From Lepidodermella squamata (taxonomy: Eukaryota > Gastrotricha), in assembly GCA_047495785.1 (NCBI GenBank), contig JBLDXI010000001.1, positions 2,418,001 to 2,482,000 on the forward strand: DNA of 64,000 bases, read 5' to 3'. A program made the translations under genes and the position numbers. Within the stretch, counting starts at the first letter, position 1. Every line of letters starts with the position of its first letter. The notes beneath the pieces are model-generated. The model had not been told where the DNA came from. It saw only the letters and a list, made by a program, of their open reading frames with translations, and ran no database searches. Positions 53,098 to 64,000 of this stretch are shown one piece after another.

Positions 53098-55689
53098 ATG
53101 GATAAGCCATTATTCGCCATTGTTCTACTGGCAATATTTTTATATGGAGCTAAGGCTGAGCTATCAACTGCTGATACGGAGGTTGTTATATTGCTCAACT
53201 CGACAGATAGCACCAACTACACTGTCAGTTCGGTCGAAGTCCTACCCCAGGGCACAAGGATAGTCCTGAAACGTCATGGCGTCAAGGCGAAATCTGAAAG
53301 TTCGGCAGCGAAAACTACGACAATTCCCCTGAATAAATTGATTCAAAACGATCCGCTCTTCTCTCCGGCCCAGACGACCAACAAATCGGATCCTGCAAGC
53401 TCGACTACAACGGCAAAAACAGAAAGTCTGAATTGGCGCTCTGGATCCCTCGAGAAATTTATCAAAAAGGACCCACCAGAATCGTCAACAACAACAATTG
53501 CCGTAAAAACAGAGAACTCAAGCGGTAAAGAAAGTCTCAAGAAGCTGATCGAAAACGATCCACTATTCGCGCCTAATACAAATGCTACAACCGAAAAATC
53601 TCGAACAACTGTGGAGATTGTTAGTTCAACAACTCGGCCAGCGCCTTCTACCACGAAATTCGACGGGGTTGAAGTTGAATTGGACGAATCTGATTGGGAT
53701 AGCTCGGATGATAAGACGACGAAAATGTCTTCAGGTAGCTCTAAGAAATTGAAGACTCGAAAGGTAACTGCTGTGAAGAAAACAACGACTTCTACGCCAG
53801 ACAACGCGAAAACAGCTTCTACGGCCGTTGCATCTACTGCTGTGTCGAAAACTACGACTGAATTGCCTGGTTATATCAGGCCCGTGACGAAATTGGGCGC
53901 GGAGAAAGGTCCTGGAACCGTCATTTCCCGCGCTGAGGAAACAGCTCGTCGGACCGAGTATTTGGATCGATTAGAGTCCGATTCGAAGACTACAACGAAG
54001 GCTGAGAAGAAGCAGCAAGTTGTGACTGAAAATCCTAGAGATAAGACCAGCCTTGTGACTAATATAACGACGGAGTTTACAACGCCTACGACTACGACGA
54101 CTACGACTACGATTGCTCCTTATGTCAAGTTCGTGAAGCTTTGCACCGAAGCCTCGCCGGAGAAATGCGAGTGCAGCTCCAATGCTGATTGTAAGGGCGA
54201 GAATCAAGAGTGTAGGCCTTGGATTACTGGCAAGCAATGTTTCTGTAAGCAAGGCTTCAGAGCTGGTGGCAATATGACGTGCAAACCGAGTATGAATCCT
54301 TGAAAGATGAATTTCCTATAATTTATGATTTTTTTCCTATTTTAAGGAGTTTGGTTGAAGCTGAACGATGCTTGTGATCCGGAGGCGCTATACCAGCAAC
54401 TTCCGCCGCATACTGTCTGCAAAAAGTCGATTGTTGTTTGCAACTCATATCACATGGTGAGATCCTTACTAATTACAATTTCTCTTGAAACTGAAATTCT
54501 CAGGTTTTCAATAATTTTTACATTTTTTTAAATCTTAGATTTGAGATGCAGCTTCCTTATTGATCGTAATCAGCTTGGTGATTCTTTCTTTCAAATATTC
54601 GGAACATTAGGAAATGCTTTTCGTACTCGAATGGGCATATACTTTTTTGTGCACAAAATTGAAAATCCTCCTCAACCTATTTTTTCCATGGGACTCACTA
54701 TTAGCTAGGTATTAGCGAAACCAAAATTGCCTGTTGCGGAATCCGAATTCTCACTTTTAGCAAAGGTCAGGAACCTTTCATGAGTTTGCCATTAGGTTCC
54801 GCCAGAGTTAATTTTGTTTCGCTAGGGTTCATTTAGGTTGCGAAACTGACAAATTTTGTTCCGATCAAAGTTTTCTGTTTTTTGTCAATTTCAAATTGAA
54901 TTTCCAAATTTAAATTTAAATAATTTTATTCGATCAAAATTCTAATTCGAAAATGGCGAAAAATAATATGTGAATGTTTTTAACTTCAAATTAAAAATAG
55001 TTGAATTAAAATTCTCAAAATTAAAACACTGGCTTAAATTCCAGTTAATTCCACAGCTTCGATTAAATATTGATTGCTGTATTTCTGCCATTTTATAGCA
55101 AACTCCAGCTGGCTGTGTTCCCCATGAACGAGGTGCTTTCGGCACTTTCTGTGACGGCCGAAGGAACAGATGCCTCAAGGGTCAATTCGGCAGTTTGTGG
55201 TGCGATACAACCCGCCAAGTATGCCGCTGCCCAGAATCGTTAGCCTCCCATTGGAATCCTAACATCGACCGCTGTGAAAAGCGCGAATTCAACTCAACCT
55301 GCGAGATGAACGCTGATTGCCACGTTTTCGGCGACATCCTCACCGGCGGTTATACCTACCGCGGCGGGGCTTGTTTCAAAGACTCGCTGAATTCAACGAG
55401 AGGCCGTTGTGGCTGTTCGGACGGCTTCAAACCGGCTCGCTTCACTTTCTTCAACGCTCATTCTAACCAAGTTCATGTGAAATCGATTTGCGTGACCCAG
55501 GCTGCTAAAATCGACCTGGCAGCCGGTGAGGCGTGTTCGATGGATCCGATTCGATTCGGGGCTAGTTCAAACACTGCGATTTGTAGAGAAAACCTAGCTT
55601 GTGTTCGCTGGGAGAGAGACACGCAGGCGAAAAAACTACTGGCTGATTTGCCGAAACATCGAGGCATTTGTACGCCTGTGCAAGAATAA
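53098..55689 (+). CDS. Thr/Lys-rich mucin-like protein with C-terminal EB-type cysteine modules
   Basis: Exons 53098-54289, 54347-54456 and 55099-55689 give 630 residues. A signal peptide (MDKPLFAIVLLAIFLYGAKA) precedes about 330 residues of low-complexity Thr/Ser/Lys sequence with poly-Thr runs. An imperfect internal repeat recurs (KLIQNDPLFSP / KFIKKDPP / KLIENDPLFAP). The C-terminal 230 residues hold cysteine modules such as CSSNADCKGENQECR and TCEMNADCHVFGDIL-GGYTYRGGAC. The last one matches TCETNNECRVYGQNWNGYTY-TGEC of the preceding gene, so the two are tandem relatives. It has no C-terminal anchor and should be secreted. Intron 2 is 642 nt. Confidence 0.75.
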
Positions 55690-55720
55690 ACGAAGAATAA
55701 ACCAAAATTGATTTCAAACT

Positions 55721-55898
55721 GACCGTTAACAAGTGAAAATTGGGGTTTGGCGAAATTTGGCGAGATTTTGATACAAATTAACGAAGAGTCGAACGATATT
55801 AAAGCGCGGTTGATCGTCATCAGGTTTACAGGTTGAAAGTTTGCGGGTGAAAATTGCAAAATTCGAAAATTGATTTTGTATTGCACTAATTAATAATC
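55721..55898 (-). mobile_element. GTTAAC-family MITE fragment, reversed
   Basis: GACCGTTAACAAGTGAAAAT is followed by GAAGAGTCGAACGATATT and CGTCATCAGG. In the forward copies these are the reverse complement of the 3' end (AATATCGTTCGACTC order). The piece is therefore the 3' half in minus orientation, truncated at its 5' side. It lies 30 bases after the stop codon of the preceding gene and may be part of its 3' UTR. Confidence 0.6.
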
Positions 55899-55950
55899 CC
55901 CCCTTCCTCCGCCGCGGTTGGCTCATCCGGAAAATTATTAAAAATTCTAA

Positions 55951-56240
55951 GAAAAATAGTTTGTCCATGTTGAGAATTTTCTCTATCCAACGATATAAAA
56001 TTTGTCCGGTAACTATTTTGTTTTGATTTTCCGATATTTTATGATCGTTGTTAACTGTGTCAACAAAGTCAACTTGGACTTTGAATTCTCTCGCTGCGTA
56101 GCTTCATTCAGAGAGATATCATCAGCAAAAAATAATGTTTCGACCCCAAAAATATCGGAAAATCAAAATAAAATAGTTACCGGACAAATTTTATATCGTT
56201 GGATAGAGAAAATTCTCAACATGGACAAACTATTTTTCTG
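55951..56240. mobile_element. Foldback MITE with near-perfect 90-bp arms
   Basis: Positions 55951-56043 and 56147-56240 are almost exact reverse complements. Both contain AAAATAGTTTGTCCATGTTG, TCTCTATCCAACGATATAAA and TTGTCCGGTAACTATTTT, or their complements. The 100-base centre is unrelated and carries GTTGTTAACTGTGTC. It is non-coding. The very low arm divergence suggests a recent insertion or arm homogenisation. Confidence 0.75.
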
Positions 56241-56598
56241 TTGCGATATCAGGTGTGATGATAGCCCATCTGCACATTAGATGTCATTTAATGATAGCCA
56301 AACAGTCCTAAAGAGGTAGGCGAGACGAGACGGGCTTATTGCTTTTAGCTTTCAATTCGAAACTTCATCCGTTGGAGACAATCCTTCATTGCCCGAGTCC
56401 CCTAAGCTGAACTTTATCGGAACATCGGAACCCAAGGACTTATCTCAAAAAGTCTGCAGCTTAACGGACTGGCGCCACACATGTTTCTCAGGTTATTCAA
56501 CGCCATCGAGCTGGCTAATTTTCTTGGAATGGAAATTCTTACCTACAATACATGCTAAGACTTGGCGTTAGCTTTCTAATATCATTTTGCATCCCATA

Positions 56599-59235
56599 AT
56601 GAATTATTGGAGCCTTTTACCCTTGGTACTTTATCTTAGTAGCTTCGATGTTGTGGCTAAACTAGCTCTAAATTCATCCATGCCTGACTTTGAGGCATCA
56701 TTCGACTATCAAAATCTCACAACGAACCGAACGAAAATTCATGTCATGATGTCGCTTTCTTTCACTGGAATTCTACCTATGGGACCTCCGTGCACCGAGG
56801 CGGAAGGTGTCGCGCTTGACCAACTTAGGTCAGATTCAAAATGGCTCCCGAAATATGAGCTCATCCTTGACCTTATTGATGACGAATGCCTCGATGCTAC
56901 AGCCATAAACAGTTTCACGCGGAGAATGAGGTCCAGCGAAGACGAGGAATTTCTTCTCCCGATTATTGTTGCGCCGGAATGCGAAGAGCAAGTCGCGCAG
57001 TTGATGTCCGCATCGCTAGTCAAACACTTCAATTTCTTCGGCGTGAGTTAAACAATCATCCTAATTCGTGCATTATGATTTCGCTTCGCAGATGACTCTA
57101 GCTCAAGGCACGAACAGAATGTATCTTGAAAGGCAAAGATTCCCTAATTACCTGAACTTCGGCCAGCGAGGGGATATTCAATACATAGCTCTTGCTAAAT
57201 TTATCTCAAAAATGGGCTGGAAGAGAGTTGCGATCGTATCAGATCTTCTTCACTACGCAAATATGGTGAGCAATATCCATATTAATAAAATAAATTCTAA
57301 ACGCTTTTTCAGATGGATCCAGGTCTTGTGATGGCCTTGGAAGATGAGTACATCTCGATAGCCTACTTTGGGAAAATTGAAATACCATACGATGATATAC
57401 CAGAGGTGAGAAACGAGTTCACCGCGCTACAGCAATCGGATGCCAGAATTATCATATCCCAATCGGGAGGCCCCACGGCCGTAGCATGTTGGCTGTACAT
57501 GATGGGTATGTATGGCCCTCAATATGTCGTTTTCAGCCTATCCTGGTTCCCATGGCTTTACCCTGGGGTCACCATTGTGCCGGAAGGGAAAGACTGGTGC
57601 ACCGAGGACGTTGTACTCCAAGTTTCGCCAAGTTTCATTTACTACGGCGATACAGGTCTTGGTCAAATTCTTGGGTCTGAAACTACTGATTCAACAGGAT
57701 TGTCTGAAGTGGCGATGCGGGAGAAGTTGAAAGAAAGGATCGATAGACCTGAAAAGCATCCCAACTGGGAGTATTGGCCTGTTATATGCTACGACAGAGC
57801 GCTTACTTTGGGATACCTTCTACATGAGACAGAGCAGGTCCTCAACGAGAGGAACGAGACTTTGATCGACTGGGTAACATCAGGCCAGAATTTCAGGACT
57901 AGAGGTGACGAGATAGTAGAATTAATCAAAGAAGCTTCGTATAGGCTCAATATCACTGGTTTGAAGGGTGAGTATGGTATTAGCCACGAGACTAACCTCA
58001 CTAAAGGATACGTTCCGATTACCTTCACTCGAACCTTCGCTAACAATTCTGGATTCGCAACCGCAGCTTATCTAAAGCAAAACGAGAAGAACCCTATTAA
58101 AATTCTTGACGTGGATTGGGGGACTCAAGATGGCCAACCACCACCAGATAAGATCAGAAGGATTGACTTGAAAGTTCCGATGATCTCGACATCGACCAGT
58201 TGTATTCTTCTTTGGCTATCCGGGGCGCTGTTTTCATTCATACTCACTGTTTTGCTCATAGTTTACTTGAAACATCGAGGCCAAGTATACAGATTCAGGA
58301 AGCTCCTATTCAACAGCGGGGATTACGCAATTTTGCTGGGTGATTTGTTACTTCTCGGCTTTGTGTTCCTTTTGCCAGTTGGGCTGACCAATGAAACGAT
58401 AGCAATCAACTGCAATTTTGACACTTTCCTGATAGTGGTTGGCATTTCTCTCGTTTTCTCAGGAATTTCGACGAAGCTTAGTGTCAGCAGCAAACAAGCG
58501 CTCGATTCAACGAGTGTGCGAAGTGCGCCTTTTCTCCTTAATCCGTCTTCAGTGTATCATTATAGAAGGTTGCCACTGATAAGAAGAATCTACGACAAAA
58601 TTCGTACGAACTCGGTGGCATCGTTTCCATGTCTCTGGGCTCTTCAGCAGGCCTTTCTGATGGCTGTTGCCATAGGAAACGAGCCACTAGAGTCAACAAT
58701 TATCTTCGGGCCTAAATTGGATGGCAGCGACTCGAGTACCATCTATTGGCCTTACTACAACGCATGCAAATTTTCCGAGACGTTTTTCAGCGATTCTTTG
58801 AGTCCGGTGTTTCTAGCGCTTGCTTGCCTTCTACAACTTTGTCTTCTCATACGTATTTGCATCCAGGTGTATAAAGTTCAGACGACCAAGGTAATTAATT
58901 TTAATTGTATGTGGTCCTTGAAATATCTCGGTTTTGTCTTTCCAGCGATTGATTCGATCGATTCGAGGCAAGGACGTGCGTAATTTGTCAAAATTTGTCT
59001 ACTGCAAAATTACTCTCATTGCGGCTGGGATTGCACTGGCTTTCATGAAACCGCAAAATCGATCCGAGTACATGCCCGTTTTACTAGCTTCTTTCGCTCT
59101 GACGTTTACGACGGCTAATTTGATTCCTGTGGTACTAATGAAGGTGCGAAACAATTATTTTGTCTCATTTAAATGTTCACCTTTTGCTTGTAGATGCTGA
59201 ACAGCAATCGCAGATTGGTTACAATTGTAGGCTAG
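56599..59235 (+). CDS. GABA-B-like class C G-protein-coupled receptor
   Basis: Exons 56599-57042, 57092-57265, 57313-58890, 58946-59143 and 59194-59235 give 811 residues. After a signal peptide (MNYWSLLPLVLYLSSFDVV) a Venus-flytrap ligand domain spans about 40-490, with GWKRVAIVSD and a DARIIISQSGGPTAVACWLYMM segment typical of family 3 receptors. There is no cysteine-rich linker domain; the flytrap joins directly to seven membrane helices from about residue 505 (CILLWLSGALFSFILTVLLIVYLKHR onward). That is the GABA-B arrangement. The C-terminal tail is very short (about 12 residues after TM7), with no coiled coil, unlike GABA-B1 or GABA-B2. It may act as an orphan or partner subunit. Confidence 0.87.
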
Positions 59236-59421
59236 GTCAGACCATTGATGTTAAAGTTTGATGAGAAAGTTTTTTTATCATGTCCGATGATTCATTTCCA
59301 GGTTTTAACAGAGTCCCCGAAGTTTTCAGAAATAAAGACTCGAACATGTGCATACCAGCATATATATGACCATGTTATTCCAGCCGTTCAGGATACAAAA
59401 TTGAAAGCCCATTCCCATATA

Positions 59422-59930
59422 CAGTAGAAGCTGTATAATCCGAACCCCAGCAATGCGGACAGCGGGCTAGTCCGGACAATTTTATGGCGACGGACAGAGT
59501 TTACGTTATAATATGCGGACATCGCGCTCTTCAAGGCGGACAGCCCCTTAATGCGGACGCGAACTAATACGGCCAGTTTTCTAGCTACAGTAGCACTGCC
59601 CATATGGGTATTTTAGGCTCTTTAATGCGGACACTGCGGACATCCCCTAACTCCATGTCTCTGAGTGGGTTCTAGATATTGTCACATTTATTCACTTACT
59701 TAGCCTCAAGTTGCAAAACCATGCGTAAAAACCACTCCAATCTAATTAAAGAGCGCGCTAATTAGAAAAGCAAACAGTACCTGCGCGTTGCGCGTAAAAA
59801 TGAGCTTAATCCTATTCGCTGAAGCCGTTTCAATGAGCGCCTCGGAATATGGGCGATCGCCCAATGCGGACAGCGCGCTAATGCGGACTTATCCGCGACC
59901 GATGGTGTCCGGATTATACAGCTTCTACTG
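59422..59930. mobile_element. pogo/Tigger-like MITE
   Basis: A 509-base element with terminal inverted repeats CAGTAGAAGCTGTATAATCC and its complement, flanked on both sides by TA (59420-59421 and 59931-59932). The CAGTAGAA...TATAATCCG terminus and TA target site are those of pogo/Tigger DNA transposons. The interior repeats GCGGACA-type units several times and encodes no transposase. Confidence 0.85.
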
Positions 59931-61491
59931 TAAGTATATAGTATGGTATGTATGGATATGTATGGATTCCCTGTTCCCATGTCATATAGAATTCGCTCTA
60001 GAGCCAATCACGGATAGTAGCATAACAAAATCTAACTTGAACACAGAGTTAACAATTCAATCATAATGGATAAAAAATGAGCTACTATTTGAGATTGAAC
60101 TATATTCAAGATGCTCTTATATACTAGAAAGCACAGCCGACAGTCGAGTAATGTTTTGGCCGCCGCCGTTCAAATCAAGTTATGCATTTCTTTAATCAAA
60201 ATCTTTGAAACGGTTCCGCCTTCTTCTTATCACTTGTCACATGCCCTGAACAAACCTGACAAAACTCGAGGCGGACCTGACTCCCGCAAAGGTCGAGCAC
60301 CACCAATGTGGCGATTGTTAGATCAGAAGGCGTGACCCGAACAATAAATTTTTAAGTCTATGAGGTCTATGTAATCGCACCGAGGGCGCCGTAGCAGGCG
60401 ATGGTTGTAAAATAAAATCAGAAATATGCCAACACACTTTTTGCGATTTGCTGGGAAATGCAGAAAATCCGCCAAACACCACTTTTCACGTGTTAACAGT
60501 CACTTTATTTTCAGAATTTTTTTTTTAATTCTTTGATTTTATCGTGTTCGATTTTAAGCCGAATAAACAAGGCCATATAGTTTGCCGGCGTCAATCGAGG
60601 TGTTTGGCTACCACCCAGAGCGGCCATCGAGACGTGAACAAACAACCAGGTGCCGCTGCAACGTGTTTTATATACATCGCGCATTTAATAATTATTATTG
60701 CCGAATGCGCAAAAATAATAGCCGATGGTGAGCGTCACCTATTGTAATAATAATAATAATCGCCACGAAATGACAGGCGCGATCAAACAAGAGGAAATTG
60801 TCGTATAAAAATTATCACAATAAAACAGCAACAATGTATTGTATATTTTGCCAATTATAATACCCATCAAAATATATTGAATAATGATCGCAATGCGTAC
60901 TTATTGCGACGACCGCAAAAAGATCTTTTTTATTATTATTTCAGGAGGCTATAATAATGCCTATGCATGTATAAAGGTGCTTCAACGTACGCGTTTTGAC
61001 CAGCACTCACTTCCGCTAAGGCGCGTCTCAATACGCGTGTGCTCAGGTATGACAGCAGACGCAAATTATTATAGGCCATCGTCAATAATATTGAACTGCA
61101 ATATATAAGCGCGCTGTTATTATAATTAAACATCGCGTATTTATAGATTTTTTTGCGTAATTTTTGCGTGATGTTGATTTGCGTTTTTTGTACTACTATT
61201 ACTATTCACATCGTGTGTTTTCAAGTCGACGTAAAAAAACGTGAAAGCAGCGCGCCTCATTTTATGCTACAGTACACCTTTTCGCTCAATCAAATGTGTG
61301 TGTATGCGCGATTTTTTCCGTCGCATGCTTGTATATTTACACCTCAATTTTCGGTGCAAATCGTTTTTCGCCCAGGCCCCCAGGAAATCGATAATAAACC
61401 TGCCCGTGGGGCAGCTTTTTATTAAATTATTGCTATATAATTCATTGCGTTTCAATTTTAGACTGGATTTATTTCTCACCTTTAACTCTGA
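59931..61491. other. Intergenic region upstream of the PLC-like gene
   Basis: It contains a 74-base terminal piece of the GTTAAC MITE (60429-60502), several TAATAATAAT runs and scattered GCGCGC motifs. An acceptor-like CAATTTTAG ends at 61461, 30 bases before the start codon at 61492. No gene is supported. Confidence 0.4.
60429..60502 (-). mobile_element. GTTAAC-family MITE, terminal fragment
   Basis: The reverse complement begins GTGACTGTTAACACGTGAAA, then GTGTTTGGCG, CCCAGCAAATCGCAAAA and GTGTGTTGGC. This matches the first 70 bases of the copies at 15002 and 20032. The rest of the element is absent. Confidence 0.6.
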
Positions 61492-64000
61492 ATGATTCGA
61501 GCTATTGCTAATGCTGCAGCTCGAGATAACCTCGAAGACTGTACGCTGATAAAATGGCTAATAAAAGGCTGTGAGTTGACAATTGTTAGCAAGAAAGGCA
61601 ACGAGAAGAAACGGCTCGTCTACGTCGATGAAGAAACTGGAGTTTTGCGGAAACAAAGCGTCGGATTTCTCGCTGCTGATGGAACTAAACCAATCATTCG
61701 TAAGCTTCAAGAAATGTTCTCGATTTTTCTATAGGTCTTAAAATATATTTTAACCGCTGAAATTGAGGTTCTAGCACTAAATTGTTTCGATTCTGAGTTT
61801 TTTTCTTTCTTGATCGATATTGATGCCCTGCAATTTTAGCTTCCAAGACTTCTGATATCGGAAAAAATCACTGATTTGCGATATCGATACGTGGAATCGA
61901 TATCGGCAGGGTGGATAATAATTCGTGAAATTATCGCCGCTCATTTTGCATTTCAATAAAACTTTTTCAGGAAAATTTAGGGCTTGAGCCCTTAAATTTA
62001 GTACTGGAACTCTAAATTAAATGTGTTCACTTGGTGCAAAATTTTTCAAATTTTTCTTTATTTATTCAGCCTTGAGTCAAGTAAACAATGTCATCGATGG
62101 CTCGTTAGACGACTCGCTGCCTCACGACTGGTTGTACGATGTTCAAGACTGCTGTTTTTCACTGACTTACGCTAATGGAACGAAATCGAAGCAATTCATC
62201 GCTCATAACGCGGTCACAAAATGGGCCTGGGTTCGAGGCCTTACGCTACTCGTCGCAAAGTTGTCTGGATCCTCGCGACATGTTCAGAGTTCAGACGAGT
62301 AAATTATAAAAAAATTCATATTTTATTTAAAAATAAATGTTTCTCCTAATTTAGCATAATAAATTTTCAATTCCATATGGCTGATACAAATAAGGATGGA
62401 CTCATAAGCAATGATGAAGCAGTAATGGCCATGAATCAGCTCCATCTTCACATAAATGATCGGTATTCAGACCGGCTATTTGCCGAAATTTCGAGAGACG
62501 GCGACAACAACAGCGATGGCTATTACTTGGATCGGAAACAATTTTTACACCTGGTGAAAAAATTATCGCAATGCCCTGAAATTCGACGGCTTTATGAACA
62601 GTAAATTTCGGCTGAAAAAATGAATTTTTATTATATTTTTATTTTTTCAGGGCTAAAGCTCCTAGTGCCCAATATTTGAATGGAAACCGGTTCAGCTCGT
62701 TCCTGCAACATACCCAACAAGAAAATTTGCTTGATTACGCCCTGGTCGGCAATTTTGTGCGTAAATACGAGCTTAGTTTCGGCCTTCGAGGCAGCGACAG
62801 TTTCAGCTATGAAGGTAAATTTCGGATATTTCAAAAATTACCTATGATTAAACCGCCCTTTTTCGATCAGGCTTTCGAGCATTCGTCTTGTCGGATGATA
62901 ATTCAATTCAAGTCCCCGAGTCCTTAACGGATATCTATCACGATATGACGAGGCCGTTGTCTGATTACTGGATCTTTGCTTCTCATAATACGTAAATATA
63001 AAAAAGCAATAATATTCGAATGTTTTATTATTTAAAAAAATTCCAGGTATGTAAGCGCTAGCCACTTTTCCGGTCAATGCAATGTTAATGCCATCTCGAA
63101 TGCTCTGAAGAAAGGGTGCCGATTAATCCAAAGTGAGTTCGAAAATTTTTCAAACTTTTCAAAATTTCAATATGAAAAAGTTATTATTTTTTTGACAATT
63201 ATTTAAAATTTGAAAATTGAATTTTCTAATTCCAAAATAATTTTTTTTCTATTTTTAGTCGACACCTGGGACGGCCATGACGATGAGCCAATAGTGACAA
63301 TAAACGGCCAAAATTACACATCGAAAATATATTTCCGCGACATACTTCGAACTATCAACGAGGAAGCTTTTATCACATCGCCGTATCCTGTACTAATTTC
63401 CATCGAAAACCACTGCTCGCCGCCTCAACAACGCCGCATGGCCTTTTACCTGAAAACAGTCCTTGAAGACACCATATGCACATCGGCAGTCGACCCGAAA
63501 AACCCGGATCAACTACTCTCGCCTGAAGAACTGAAATTTAAAATTTTAGTGAAAAGCAAATCGATAGCTGGAAATTACCAGCAACAATCGAGTAATTATC
63601 TGCAGCCAAGTTTTAGCAATCAAACCTTGTCAAGACCTTCCTCGGGCCTATCATCAAATAGCCGAAATTCAAACTACAACGGCTCGTTGGAGTCGCAAAT
63701 GGTATCATCGTCGTTGAACGATTTAACAGCTCGGAAGGTCTGCCCAGAATTGTCGGAAATTATCGCATTCCCCTCTGTTCCAATGCCAAAATTTCGTAAG
63801 CAAGGGAATGTGAATCAGAAAATGCCGACAAATGGCATTGCGAGTTTGGTCGAAAGTGAGGCGATGAGTTTGGCTGAAAATGCTGCGGTTGAGGTTCGGA
63901 ACCATACCAGCCGGCATTTGGTTCGGGTCTATCCAACAGCGATTCGAGTCGAGTCGAGCAACTTCGATCCCATTCCAGCTATGATGGCTGGCTATCAAAT
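61492..64000 (+). CDS. Phospholipase C-like protein lacking catalytic residues (PRIP/PLCL type), 3' truncated
   Basis: Exons 61492-61699, 62070-62298, 62355-62600, 62651-62814, 62871-62991, 63047-63132 and 63259 to the window end join in phase, so far about 598 residues. Order: PH domain (about 15-145), EF-hands with a canonical loop DTNKDGLISNDE, PI-PLC X box (SHNTYVSASH to about 450), a Ser/Asn-rich linker, and the start of the Y box (ELSEIIAF; RVESSNFDP). By alignment to PLC-delta1, His311 and Asn312 (H321, N322), Asp343 (D353) and the ENHCS Glu are kept. Glu341 is Gln351, and the His356 position (TINGQNYTSKI) has no His. Catalysis is therefore unlikely; a PRIP-like scaffold or IP3-binding role is inferred. 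An upstream non-coding exon is possible. Confidence 0.88.

Noticed and set aside
1-64000. CRISPR arrays, prophage or bacterial operons
   Set aside because: No regularly spaced direct repeats with unique spacers, no ribosome-binding-site pattern, and all credible genes are intron-containing animal genes.

Overview
This window is nuclear DNA from an animal. The genes are split by many short GT-AG introns, mostly 43-60 nt, with a few of 280-750 nt. The products are metazoan: Cys-loop channels, class A and class C GPCRs, an M13 neprilysin, a lipocalin, GT92 glycosyltransferases, a PH/EF-hand phospholipase C and EB-like cysteine-rich surface proteins. Several genes have a splice acceptor 2-30 nt before the start codon, with no obvious partner exon nearby, which hints at spliced-leader trans-splicing. 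Compact introns, many GT92 and Cys-loop genes, and possible trans-splicing suggest a small-bodied invertebrate of nematode-like character. A TIR/NB-ARC/ankyrin gene and loose acceptors (AAG, GAG) do not fit a Caenorhabditis-like worm, so phylum is left open. Gene models below were joined by hand, checking splice sites and phase at every junction.

Layout. 1-3400: the end of one gene, a small secreted basic repeat protein, and an orphan 7TM receptor. 4431-7710 (minus): a 948-residue protein in which a signal peptide and two tandem beta-rich modules are spliced in frame onto a complete Cys-loop channel. 8616-11594: a secreted neprilysin. 11.6-16.3 kb: repeat-rich DNA around a lipocalin, with one copy of a multi-hairpin RNA-like repeat; the other copy is at 8.2 kb. 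16.3-25.0 kb: a small membrane protein, a galaxin-like protein, a two-LamG protein fused to a dead serine protease, and a multipass membrane protein. 25.4-40.6 kb: an interleaved family block with two paralogues of an unrecognised cytosolic-looking family, two nAChR-like channels, a cysteine-rich secreted protein, an ankyrin-like protein and two GT92 enzymes. 40.8-44.9 kb: a TIR-NB-ARC-ankyrin NLR-type protein that keeps the SARM1-type catalytic glutamate. 47.8-55.7 kb: two related mucin-like EB-module proteins. 56.6-59.2 kb: a GABA-B-like receptor. 61.5 kb to the end: a PLC-delta-like protein that lacks key catalytic residues.

Mobile DNA is plentiful. There is a MITE family with GTTAAC termini (six copies or fragments, one inside a GT92 intron), a pogo/Tigger-like MITE with intact ends and TA duplication, and three large inverted-repeat elements. 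There is no operon-like function shared by the whole window. The common theme is cell-surface sensing and secretion (channels, GPCRs, lectin-like modules, cysteine-rich coats), plus one intracellular innate-immunity-type gene.
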